Below, piece after piece: positions 40,746 through 50,788 of a stretch of 64,000 bases of DNA; the first letter of the stretch is position 1, and each line of letters opens with the position of its first letter. The position numbers and the translations under genes were made by a program. The stretch is taken from contig CAJNDS010002115.1 of NCBI GenBank assembly GCA_905221605.1, positions 501,501-565,500 of the forward strand, given 5' to 3'. The notes under the pieces were generated by a model. The model ran no database searches. It was not told the origin of the DNA and was given only the letters and a program-made list of their open reading frames with translations. Origin of the DNA: Symbiodinium natans. Lineage: Eukaryota > Sar > Dinophyceae > Suessiales > Symbiodiniaceae.

Positions 40746-42138
40746 GTTGCTAGCATCAACCGTGCTGTTGAGCAAAACATCTCGGTGTTCTAGTTGTATT
40801 GTACAAGGTGTTGTGACTTCCAGGTCCATCCTATATCTGACAGACCCGGCTCATAGTTGACCATAATCTAACACAAATCAGTGCTGGGCTCGACGGTCCT
40901 GCAACTATCCAGGCTTGGGGCTCTTGCAGGTTTAGGGTTTAGGGTTTAGGGTTTAGGGACAGTGCTGAGCCTTGACTGCAGGGTTGACTTTGGGCTGAGA
41001 TGTTGTCGGCTCCTGTAGTCGTAGTCCCGCCGTCCCGCCGCAACTCTAAAAACTGGGAACCAATGTGGCAACCCTGTGACCTCTTTGACACCCAAACCTA
41101 TATCCCCCTTGAGAATTATTTTTGTTTATATACAACCCAAGAGGATATTAAAAATTAGTGATTTGTTATTAAGGTTCTAAGGGGAGTATAGAAACTCCAA
41201 AAATGTAAGCCCGAAGTCCGCAAAGAAACCTGCCACCAGACCCTCCTCGTCGAAGCCGTCGCCATTGGAAGATCCGTTTCGGCCCATGGCTTGGATGCGG
41301 GGGCATTAAGTCCTTTAGCCGTGAAGACTTCTTAGGGTCAACATCATATCAAAGTAATTAGTGCAAATAAGGTTCTTCTTGAGTAATAAGAAAAATAACA
41401 GATGTAGAAAAAATATATAGATAAATATAAATAAATAAATAAATAAATAAATAAATATATATATACACACACTTGTCCTCACCCCTCCCGGTAATGTCGT
41501 GCAGCCGCGGGGTTTGGGGATGGGGGGGGGGGGGGGGCAGGGGACCTTCAACGGCTCAAGGGTTTAGGGTTTAGGGTTTGGGGTCCAGGGTCTAGGGAAG
41601 CAATATAACCTTAACGTTATAACATAGCCCTAAGCCCGAGTCAAAGCATGCATCACCAACCATGCTGCCTCAGCAGTGGCGTAATTTCGGTAGGGGGATA
41701 CTCTCAGCGTATCTCCTCAGTCCTCGGCGCTGGATCCCCGTGACTCCAACAAGTCCCGACCCTGTGTAGGGTTTAGGGTTTAGGGTTTAGGGTTTAGGGC
41801 TTAGGGTTGAGGGTTTAGGGCTTAGGGTTGAGGGTTTAGGGCTTAGGGTTGAGGGTTGAGGGTTTAGGGTTTGCCACCAGAAAAGCTCCAGGGCCTTGGT
41901 GGAAGAGCTGGTCCTCATGCACAAGAAGGATCTTCGAACCCTCCAGGCCGACGGATCGGGCCGTTTTGTGGGTAATCCCTAAGCCCTAAACCCTAAACCC
42001 TAAACCCCTAAACCCTAAACCCCCCAAGGTCTCCGATTGGGGACTCTTCGTGGGCACATGGGGTGCTTGAAAGTGCATCCGTCAGCTGAGGCCCGAAACG
42101 GCCTGAAGGAGGTTTTCCAGCTCCCAGGGTAGCTGCCT

Positions 42139-42231
42139 ACACCCTAAACCCTAAACCCTAAACCCCTAAACCCCTAAACCCCTAAACCCCTAAACCCCTA
42201 AACCCCTAAACCCTAAACCCTAAACCCTAAA
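42139..42231. repeat. Array with octamer variant CCCCTAAA
   Basis: Canonical CCCTAAA units flank about seven consecutive CCCCTAAA octamers. Confidence 0.9.
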
Positions 42232-43137
42232 GCGCTTTCAGGTTGGAACCGGAGTGCCACGCACGCAGCTAGGCAAGCGAGAACACCATCCTGAGACAGC
42301 AAAGGCCCAAGATCAACACCGTTGTTCGAGCCGACTAGCTCCTCACCTGGACCCCCCAATCGGTCCCGACTACATGTAAAGTCCTAAGCTCTGACATCTT
42401 CAACCTTGAATCCTGAACCCTCAATGCCCACAGCCAGCCCAACCTCTATAGACCCTAGACACCAAGTGACCCTGAACCCAGAAACCCTAAACCCTAAGCC
42501 CTAAGCCCTAAACCCCAAACCTAAACTCCATAAGCGTGGAGCCTCCGGTTCAGGGCCAGCTCGACACCCTCCTGGCAGAGAAAGTTGGGCGGGTGGACAG
42601 CAAGCAGCCGTCACTGCCATCACAGCACCTTGGCGGTGCAAGCAAGAGGGCCTTGAGCCGTTAGAATTTCAGAATCTCAAGGTGGAATCCGGGGTAGGGT
42701 TGAGGGTTTAGGGTTTAGGGTTTAGGGTTGAGGGTTTCAGAATGCAGGCTGTTTTTGGGGTTCGTGACGCCGTGAGCCCGAGGTGCAAGAAGGGCGCTTT
42801 GCCCAAGGTTCTGCACAGGCTCCCGTAGCACCCTGGGTCCTAAAACCCAATTCCAAGACCTTAAGATCCCCTTTGAGGCCCCCTTTAAGGCCCCTTGAGA
42901 TCGCTACACACCACATAGGGTTTAGGGTTTAGGGTTTAGGGTTTAGGGTTTAAGGTTTAGGGTTTCGGTTTAGGGTCCCGTGGGCCCACGAGTCAGGGAT
43001 GGCGCGGACCCAGTCGTCGGGTTCATCTCTTCCGGTCCGCCGCGACGTGGCTGACAAAATCCAAGTCCCTGACCTTCTTTTTAGAGTTTAGGGTTTAGGG
43101 TTTAGGGGTTTAGGGTTTAGGGTTTAGGGTTTCGGGT

Positions 43138-43140
<3 letters not shown>

Positions 43141-43169
<29 letters not shown>
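43141..43169. repeat. Run of about 29 G
   Basis: Uninterrupted G homopolymer directly after a TTTAGGG tract. Confidence 0.95.
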
Positions 43170-43170
<1 letters not shown>

Positions 43171-43429
43171 GGTGGGCGGCACTTTGGTACCAGTAGGTCG
43201 AAATGACGGGCTCTGGATCCGTGGATCCTTTGAGGGCTCTTAGGTGCCCTCCGTAGACTTCAGTGCCGAGTGGTACTGGACCTGGGCACGACCATGCGTA
43301 GGAACCCTGGCAGCCTCAAGCTTCGAGCACCTGAGGGATTGGAGATGTTTAGGGCGTGCAGGGCTTGGGGTACCCTAAACTCTATAAGCCCTAAACCCTA
43401 ACCTAAACCCGTGTGGAATCCACAGCTGC

Positions 43430-44760
43430 TGGCGACAGTGCCATGTGCTGCGCCTGCTAGCCCTAAGTTTACGTCCGGCTATGACCCGGAATCTTCACGA
43501 CTTTCGTGGCGAACACGGATGTCAAGAAACAAGTTTCGGGCTTCTCATGAGAAAAGACATGCGTAGCATCTTCATCAACGCTATGACCTACCTTGCTCAC
43601 ATTTTATTTTTTGTCATCGTCTGTTTGTGAATCGAGCTGTGTCTCGCGAAGCTATGCAAACACCGGTCATTCTTGGGTTTCTGGAGATGTGTTGGTTGAG
43701 TCGTTCGAACTCAATGCTCTCTGTGCTGCCACTGCCCAAAGGACGCAGTTTAGCAGGTCACCCATCTTGGAGATTCGCAAAATGGTTCACATCTTCCGTT
43801 GCGAAGGGGAAGAGCTCCGTTATTGATTCGCCAAGAAATAGACTGAATGTCAAGCGCTCCCTAACCCGCTCCCTGAAATATCTGTTGGAAGCTGGTTCAT
43901 TATAAAGTTTTTCCTCATGAAGATCTTCACAGTCTGAAGGGGAAGAAGATGTTTCTCATTTCTTAACCGAAACAGGAGAGGTGGTCTTCGTTGTCGTCAA
44001 GAGAAGTAGCGCAGGCTCTTCAAATATCCTCTGATTTGCATACCAAGAAGAAAGTACATGTTTCACTGAGATTATGTGGGGGCTTTCTCGATTTAAAGTT
44101 AAGAATCATGACAATCCCTATCCTTTCTTCCCAAAACAATGCGAGTCACCTGATTTAGAGCTGAAGCTTCTTCGTTTCAGTTTAAATGAGTTCAGAGACC
44201 AACTCGTTTTTGTTGCTGATGTTGTTACGAATGAGACTAGCTCCCTCGTTTGGCAAGAACTGGAAGGTCTCGAATGCTTCCTCTGCAAAAGAGGTTTTCT
44301 GCTTGCTTGACAAAGAATAAGATGAGCCTGCCAGTCGTTGATTAGGACAGGCTCTGCGGTTTCTAGTTAAATCCACCCTTTGTCTTCTTGATAGACTACC
44401 CAGCTACCCAGATTCTTAGATGTCTTCATTGACCAAATGGTGTGTTGAAAGCAATGCAATTGTCTTCTACAGCAATCTGAAAACTGGAACCTTGGACATC
44501 TGGACATCTGGACTCATCTGGAATCCGGAATCTGAACCTTGTACTTGCAAACCTCAGAAGTGACTACCAGACAGGTTTTCTGGAGCTCCCCGACCGTTCC
44601 AGTTGTAGAGTTCATAGCCCAGCGAGCGTGGTTCCATGAGGATTGGTCTTCGGTGCGTTCGCCGATTGTAGTCGTTGTGTGCATGCGGATGTTCTTAATG
44701 TTCGACACCGTTTAGTAAGACGCTCTCCTCTACCCGGAAACCTTGAAATTGCACAACTGA
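43430..44760. other. Non-repetitive stretch of unclear nature
   Basis: About 1.3 kb free of telomere-like tracts, with composition unlike its surroundings (many TTC/CTT words) and open frames on both strands of 60-90 codons. No family recognised. It may be a decayed mobile element. Confidence 0.35.
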
Positions 44761-46224
44761 ACCTCCTTAAACCCTCAAACCCTCAAACCCTCAAACCTCA
44801 ACCCTCAGCCCTAAACCCTAAACCCTAAACCCTGAACTCCTGAACCTCCTGGACCTTTCAACCGGTTCCAATGGTGGGAGCAGCCCTAGGACCTCTCCGA
44901 CCGGCAAGAAGCGACGTTTCTCGGCTTCCTCGTGGGGTCTCGGAACTGTCTTAGGGTTTAGGGTTTAGGGTTTAGGGGTTTAGAGTTTAGGGTTTAGGGT
45001 TTAGTTCAGGCTTTAGGGTTTAGGGTTTGGGGTTGTTATTTTTTTTTCTTGGGTGGGGGGGGGGTTGGGGGTTGTGGTGGGCGGGTGCAGGTGGCGGGTC
45101 TGGGGGTTGGGGGTTTGTGTTCTGCGAAGCGCCCATTTTCTTTATTGCGACTGCCTGTACAATAAGAAACCACTTGGCAAGGACTATCCATAGTCCTCCA
45201 CTAACGACTGCGCTACCTCGATTGTACTTCTCTCCTTCCTTGGCTTTTTCAACAAGGGTTTCCGCGACCAAAGAACCTTTCAGCCCCGAACTCGTCTAAA
45301 CCCTAAATCCTAAACCCTAAACCCTAAACCCTGGTTGGGATATGGGACGTGGACGGAATTTTCTTGATTAGGGGCTCTATGGCCCGTCTGGCTTTTTCAA
45401 GCTGTGCCCCAGAGTTCTCCTCAATGGCGATGCGTTTAGGGTTTAGGGTTTAGGGTTTAGGGTTTAGGGTTTTGAGAATGCCTGCCTGCAGACCCTAAGG
45501 ACCCCCCCACGAAAGACAAAGTCTTGAAAGTCAGACAGGATGCGGAGAGCCATACGTTCTCGTGCGCTCCCTTTCATGGGACTCTACCCTGGACCTAAAC
45601 CCTAAACCCATGGGTTTGGGGACCCTGTTTAAGGATCCTCTAAGGAAATTTCAGGGCCGTACTAGGAGTCTGTTGAGGGGAACCTGTAGGTGTACGAGCT
45701 TAGGGGTACGAGGCTTAATCCTAAACCCTAAACCCTAAACCCTTAAACCCCTGGTCCTTTCATCTCAGGCAACAAGGAGGTGCGGGAAGTTCAAGCTGCT
45801 TGCCTGCAATCCGAGAAAACGGGGGCTCCCAGGCTTTGCTTGGAACTGGAGCCGATCTTTGGCAAGTCGGCATGATGTCCGGGAGCTTAGGCGAAGGTGG
45901 TCCCCAACACGTCCTCCCAGATGGCCCTTAATTAAGGGCTCAGAGGGAAGAGAAGCCTTGTCCTGCGTGGGGGAGAGCGACAGACGAGATATGGCTAGGA
46001 GCCGCCAGAAAAATTCTGAATAGCAGGGCATTGCCGTTGTAAGTGCTGTGCGCCATCGGGCACCCATCCCTGCCTCGCTTGATGAGACCTTGCGATCCGT
46101 TGCCTCGTCGTGGGCTTTGTAACTAGGCACCCTAAACCCTAAATCCTCAACAAGCCCTGGCATGCTGGAGCATGCTGTACGTGCACGACTACGTAGCTCT
46201 TGCTTACACCAACCAGACGCCAGC

Positions 46225-46345
46225 TGGTTTGCAAGATATTATCCCAGTATAGTTGTTATATTCCTATAGTATTACGTTCTTACATTACTGTATTATCATA
46301 TTTTTCGCTCTTCCCATTTTATGATAGTCTTCTATTCTGTTGCAG
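46225..46345. other. AT-rich island
   Basis: About 120 bp of AT-rich sequence with words such as GTTATATTC, TATAGTATTAC and TTACTGTATTATC. No coding signal. Confidence 0.5.
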
Positions 46346-46473
46346 TGCGTAAGCCCACTGTAGACGCCGGTAAGCCCAGTTTGGGGGTTGAGGGCTTGTG
46401 CACCCTTGAGCAGAGGCCGATGAGGTCTTGGATATCTTGAATATCGAAGCCAGCCAGTGTCTTGGACACAGAC

Positions 46474-46580
46474 TGGGGGTTTACGATCTTAGGGGGGGTA
46501 CCTTATTGGGGTCCTTATGAATAAGGGGATCCTACTATTTTGTGGTCTATATCAGGGGTGCCTTTATTTCCGTAAACCCC
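46474..46580. repeat. Inverted-repeat element, family E copy
   Basis: GGGGGTTTACGATCTTAGGG and TTTATTTCCGTAAACCCCC terminal arms around GTACCTTATTGGGGTCC and CCTACTATTTTGTGG. Confidence 0.7.
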
Positions 46581-46977
46581 CAAAATAAAGCTTATGAAGC
46601 CCTTCGCGTGAAGCCCTGGACCCGATTTCAACAAACCTCCCGCAACCACGGCTCCAACCCCGAACCCCGACACTGACGCGTCAGAACTGCTTGATTGGGG
46701 CACTTCAGGGGCTTATAAGTGTTAAAAAGTACCATGAACCTCCAAGTAGGGCTGCTGAGAGATCGGAGTGCAAGACGAGCCTCAGTAGAGCCGGGGCGAA
46801 GGTTGGTGAATGTCATGGGTCTGTCACAGCTGCTGGGTAGAAGCTTGCTTCTCATACTGGGGTTGAGCAGTTCCCTGGCCCATGCCTTATATAGTCCCTA
46901 TATACTTAAGTAGCCCCCAAAATCTCCCCTAAAGAACACCTAAGGTTCCTTATAAGGATCCCTCCTTGTAAACATTC

Positions 46978-47107
46978 CCCTAAACCCTAAACCCTAAACC
47001 CTAAACCCTAAACCCTAAACCCTAAACCCTAAACCCTAAACCCTAAACCCTAAACCCTAAACCCTAAACCCTAAACCCTAAACCCTAAACCTAAACCCTA
47101 AACCCTG
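46978..47107. repeat. Long uniform CCCTAAA tract (about 18 units)
   Basis: About 130 bp of near-perfect CCCTAAA with one six-base unit near the right end. Confidence 0.97.
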
Positions 47108-47258
47108 CAAAAAATCGATGGTTCATGGATCCAAGCCTGGCGTGTGTACAAGTTCTCCGCCTAGCCCGGCAACCCCCGGTCCCTTCACCTGGCAACTCTG
47201 CCCGCCAAACTCTCATGTGTGTGTGTATATGTTCATATATGTATACATATATATTTCC

Positions 47259-47326
47259 GATGTATGTATGTATGTATGTATGTATGTATGTATGTATGTA
47301 TGTATGTATGTATGTATGTATGTATG
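47259..47326. repeat. GTAT tetranucleotide microsatellite
   Basis: About 17 perfect GTAT/TATG units, followed by (GT)n and (TA)n tracts. Confidence 0.97.
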
Positions 47327-47575
47327 TGTGTGTGTGTGTATGTGTGTATGTGCAGTTTCTTCATATGTAAACACACAGAAGTCAATGTATATATATATAT
47401 ATATACAGAGTTGGAGGGGGCAGTTGGGTCTGAAAGGCGCCTCTTCCCTTCAGAGGGGCACTCTGACGAGACCTGGTCGCGGCATTGTTGTTCTATCTCT
47501 TTTTTTTGTGGGGGGGGGGGGGGGGGGGGGCACTTTGTGTTTGTTTGTAGGGTTTAGGATTTAGGGTTTAGGGCT

Positions 47576-47703
47576 ACTTGAAGAATCAAGTCTGGGTAGC
47601 TAGAAGTTCGGTTACAATATGAGTACCCTATAGACCCTAAGTAAGATCATAACCAATCATATCTGTAGTTGCCCTACTTCTTACCCCACTTCTATCTACC
47701 CAG
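47576..47703. repeat. Inverted-repeat element, family A copy (degenerate)
   Basis: Begins CTTGAAGAATCAAGTCTGGG and ends CTTCTATCTACCCAGGG; inner GTTACAATATGAGTACCC and TTGCCCTACTTC. Confidence 0.55.
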
Positions 47704-47738
47704 GGATATGCTAGGTTTCCCCTTATTGAGTATAAGTT

Positions 47739-47841
47739 GGGATGTTCCCCTTTTCCTAGCAGTCCTTCATAGGGATTATAATGGGGGGGGGGGGTACTCG
47801 AATCCCTATAAAGGACTGTTAGTATAAGGGGGAACAGCCCA
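47739..47841. mobile_element. Inverted-repeat element, family B copy
   Basis: TTGGGATGTTCCCC and GGGGGAACAGCCCAAG ends, AGTCCTTCATAGGG and CCTATAAAGGACTGTTAG arms, with a G run at the apex (about 47783-47794). The flanks AGTATAAG and GGTATACG resemble a diverged target-site duplication. Confidence 0.7.
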
Positions 47842-48045
47842 AGGTATACGAGGATCATTTTGAAGGGAAGTGTTCAGGTGGCTTGAAAAGCCTACCTGTC
47901 TGTGCATGTCCGAGTTGCGAACCAATGAACCCCCCAAAGCCTGACAAGACCTGGGAGTTTCCGAAATTGGGGGGGGGGGGGGGGTACCTTGTTGGGGTCC
48001 TTATAATAAGGCCAATATAGTTGCCCTGCTTGTAAACCGTAACTT

Positions 48046-48155
48046 TCCGGAGGTTTCCGAAGTTAGGGGGGGGGTACCTTATTGGGGTCCTTATTTTAAG
48101 GGAATCCTACTATTTGGGGGGGTCTATATGCGGCGTTCCTTGTTTTCGTAAACCC
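48046..48155. repeat. Inverted-repeat element, family E copy (with a truncated copy just upstream)
   Basis: GGAGGTTTCCGAAGTTAGGG to TTGTTTTCGTAAACCCACG. A second, truncated copy (GGGAGTTTCCGAAATTGGGG onward) lies at about 47956-48016. Confidence 0.65.
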
Positions 48156-48213
48156 ACGAGTGAGCCTGTGGAGGTGTCCTAAAATAAGCAAAGGGTTTGG
48201 AAGTTGAGATGTT

Positions 48214-48323
48214 CTTGATAGCCCAGTACCCCTTTGCCCCTTTTGTTTGGTTCAGGCTCCCTTATACCGGAACCAACTCTGAACAGGGTACCCTTATTAT
48301 GGTATGGTTGCTGAGCTACCAAG
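48214..48323. repeat. Inverted-repeat element, family C copy 4
   Basis: CTTGATAGCCCAGTACCCC and GGTTGCTGAGCTACCAAG; inner GGTTCAGGCTCCCTTATA and GAACCAACTC. Confidence 0.75.
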
Positions 48324-48894
48324 AGTTTGCGGATTCGAGCTCAGGGTTGAGATGCTTGGTCGCGTTTGAGTTCAGGGGAGTTGCCTTGAGGGAGCACGAT
48401 GTTAAGGTTCCATGGCTGAGGTTGTTGCTTGGGCTTCAGGATTTGAAGTTAGGAGTTGGGCCCCAAACCCTAAGCCCAAAACGCTAAGCTTTGGGATGCT
48501 CCAAAATTTCTAGCAGCCCCTAGTAGGGATCCTAATCGGGGGTACTATAGAATCCCTATGAAGGACTGTTAGTAAAGCCATTTTTAGATCACAGGTTCCG
48601 AGTCGAGGCCCTTGGCAGTTCTGGGAGTTTGCAAGCTTATCTGTCTGAAGCTTGCACACACCCTCGCACCCTCCCACGCCCGCGTGTGTAGACTGCTGAG
48701 AAGTATGCAAAAGAAAAGTAAGTTTCGAGCGGCGTGCCGTGTGGTCCCCGATGTTTCCGCCCTAAGCCATCAACCCTTTAAACCCGTTAAACCCTTTAAA
48801 GCTCTTCAAAAACCCTAGAAACCCTTAAAACCCTATAAGCCCTTCAAGCCCTTTTAACCCTCAACCCTCAGTCCCCCGGAGCCTTAAAACATCC

Positions 48895-49050
48895 CTTGAC
48901 ACGGGCCATGCAAGCCAAGTCCTTCTTCAAAGACTTCCCTTCGGAGACTTGCCCAGAAAAGTGGTGAGCGTATGGGGCCCCCGCAAAGATTTTGCTTTCA
49001 AGGTGAGGGTTGTAGGCTTCGAGGTTTCTGTAAGAACCCATGGCCCCAGA
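48895..49050. other. Coding-like stretch, strand unclear
   Basis: Plus strand reads MQAKSFFKDFPSETCPEK up to a GTGAGC donor-like site, then VWGPRKDFAFKVRVVGFEV. The minus strand is also open (62 codons). It could hold an N-terminal exon of channel 2. Not identified. Confidence 0.3.
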
Positions 49051-49293
49051 ACCCACCCGGTTTGGGGTACCAGCATGGGCAATTAGGCCCTATAATCCCT
49101 ATAATCAACCCTACAAGCGGCCTTGGGGGTTATGGGGTATAATTCATCCCGAAACCCTAGACCCTAAACCCTAGTCTTATTGCTGTTGAAGACTCCCCAA
49201 TGCGTAGTGCTTGGATTGTTGGGGCTTATGAGCCTCCTGATCCGAAGCCTTCCTCCCGATTCCTCAATCCAGAGATCTGTTACTTCTATTTTT

Positions 49294-49398
49294 CTACTAG
49301 TTGCTCAAGAGCTTAAGAAAATCAAACAAGCATTAAGAACCCCTACATGACCCTTATAAGGATCTTTTCTTTAGGGGGTTTCTTAAGCAAGTAGTAGT
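49294..49398. repeat. Inverted-repeat element, family D copy 3
   Basis: CTACTAGTTGCTCAAGAGC TTAAG on the left and TTTCTTAAGCAAGTAGTAG on the right. Confidence 0.65.
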
Positions 49399-49450
49399 TT
49401 TGGGGACCCTTAAACCCTAAACCCTGAACCCTAATCTGCTTGCGTGGCTT

Positions 49451-49512
49451 AGGGTCCTGGCTGAGAGCACGGGAGAGTTTGAACTCGCTCTGCGAATAGC
49501 AGCACATAGGTA
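49451..49512 (+). CDS. Candidate exon upstream of channel 2
   Basis: Encodes LAESTGEFELALRIAAHR before a telomere-like tract, with a GTATTC donor-like site. Hydrophilic and coding-like; possibly an N-terminal exon of channel 2. Confidence 0.35.
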
Positions 49513-50731
49513 TTCGGGTTTAGGGTTTAGGGTTTAGGGTTCAATCTTCTGAAGACGCAGCAGCCCTGTAACTACCGCCGAGTGCATTTCGCAGTAGAGC
49601 AGATGTGTTGCCAGTTTCTGTCACTGTCGTAAGATGATCTACACGTAGGTGCAGACTTCCGTGTGTGTGTGTGTGTGTGCATCTTTCGACAGTCACTCCT
49701 TGCGTCGCGGAGTCATTAGGGCAATGCTTCTTTGAGGGAGTGTGTGTGTGTGCGCGCGATGACAGACGGGTCGTTCATAGGAGGCGGATGCGCCGCTGCA
49801 GCGCGAGCAGAGCTCGACACGCTTCGAGAAGCTGTCACCTGACCATGGGTTGAAATGGGTCTTCGTGCTATTGATGCAAGCAGGGGTTCCTGTTTGGGGG
49901 TTTTAGGCCACAATGCTGGTTATTCGCTTACATATCGCCTTCGGCATGTTTAGGCCCGTACGAACCCAAGGTGCGTTGGACTCGTGAGCATCACTTGTGT
50001 TCAGAGCTCAGACCTTAAGGCTTTAGATGTTCTCGAGCATCCCAAAATCCACAAACCCTTAAATTAAAAGAAAATGCTTTTTAAGGCTCTGGCACTAGGT
50101 CAGCCTTCAAAGTGAGCTGCTCATTTGTGCAGCTGAGGCAGCACACATTGCAGTCGACATCCTTTGAGGGTGTCATAACCATATTGCTTCTCGGCCCAAT
50201 TACAGGGTTTTTAGGGTTTAGGGTTTTGCACTGGTTGCTGTTGCTGCTGCTGCTGGTATAGTACTTCTACAGCAAGCCAGACGTGCGCTTGTGTGGCAAC
50301 TGCTCAGAAGCCACCGGCCTTTATAAGTCATAAGTTTTAACTGGTGATAACCTTATTGAGGGTACTTCTAGCCCTGCTTACAGCTACCCATGAACCAGCC
50401 CTAAACCTTCAAGCAGGAGTGGGTTCCCGCTGAATTTACCCAGAGCAAGATCCCTGCGCAATCCCAAGCCCCAACATGCGAGGACCAAGCGCCCCAAACG
50501 ATAAGGGGGTCTTAAGAATTAGAATAGGGTTTTGGGTGGGGTTTTGGGTGGTTATCATAGTACAGTTTAAAAAAGCCAAATTATAGCACATTTATATACC
50601 GACCATAAGGAAATACTATTTGTAATTATTCCGGCCCCTATATCAGGGGGAGCTGTAAGAGTCGAAACACAAGCTCCAACAAACTGCCAAAGCCGGATTA
50701 TGGGTTCTTGGCTCTGCATCTTAGGGTTCAG

Positions 50732-50788
50732 GTCTAATTTGGACACTTTCGATTTCATGCGTTCATGGGTCCACAAGCTTGCCAGCCA
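50732..50788 (+). CDS. Channel 2 exon: pre-S1
   Basis: Acceptor GTTCAG|G, donor CA|GCAAGG (GC type). Encodes SNLDTFDFMRSWVHKLAS, joining to S1 through a glutamine codon. Plausible by phase and position only. Confidence 0.45.

Larger units (their letters stand above)
30561..41200. other. Repeat-dominated stretch without a recognised gene
   Basis: Contains large telomere-like tracts, inverted repeats of families A, B, D and E, a TAC microsatellite and an 8-mer tandem repeat. Coding-like scraps flanked by AG and GT occur at 32333-32377 (QVGVLQHVKSVHLH) and 33592-33653 (MRQLHADLLRCQKPLEHL), and an open frame at 32611-32895. None could be joined or identified. Confidence 0.5.
41201..46160 (+). 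other. Scattered coding-like micro-exons, gene not identified
   Basis: Short stretches with coding character lie between telomere-like tracts: 41219-41300 (KPATRPSSSKPSPLEDPF), 41893-41965 (ALVEELVLMHKKDLRTLQA), 42558-42655 (LDTLLAEKVGRVDSK), 43006-43075 (RTQSSGSSLPVRRDVADK) and 45518-45580 (KDKVLKVRQDAESHTF). All are plus strand and hydrophilic. They might be exons of one gene, or N-terminal cytosolic exons of channel 2 further right. Phases could not be settled. Confidence 0.35.

Noticed and set aside
47118-47564. 148-codon open frame with Tyr-Val-Cys-Met repeats
   Set aside because: It is a translation of the GTAT microsatellite and a G run, not a gene.
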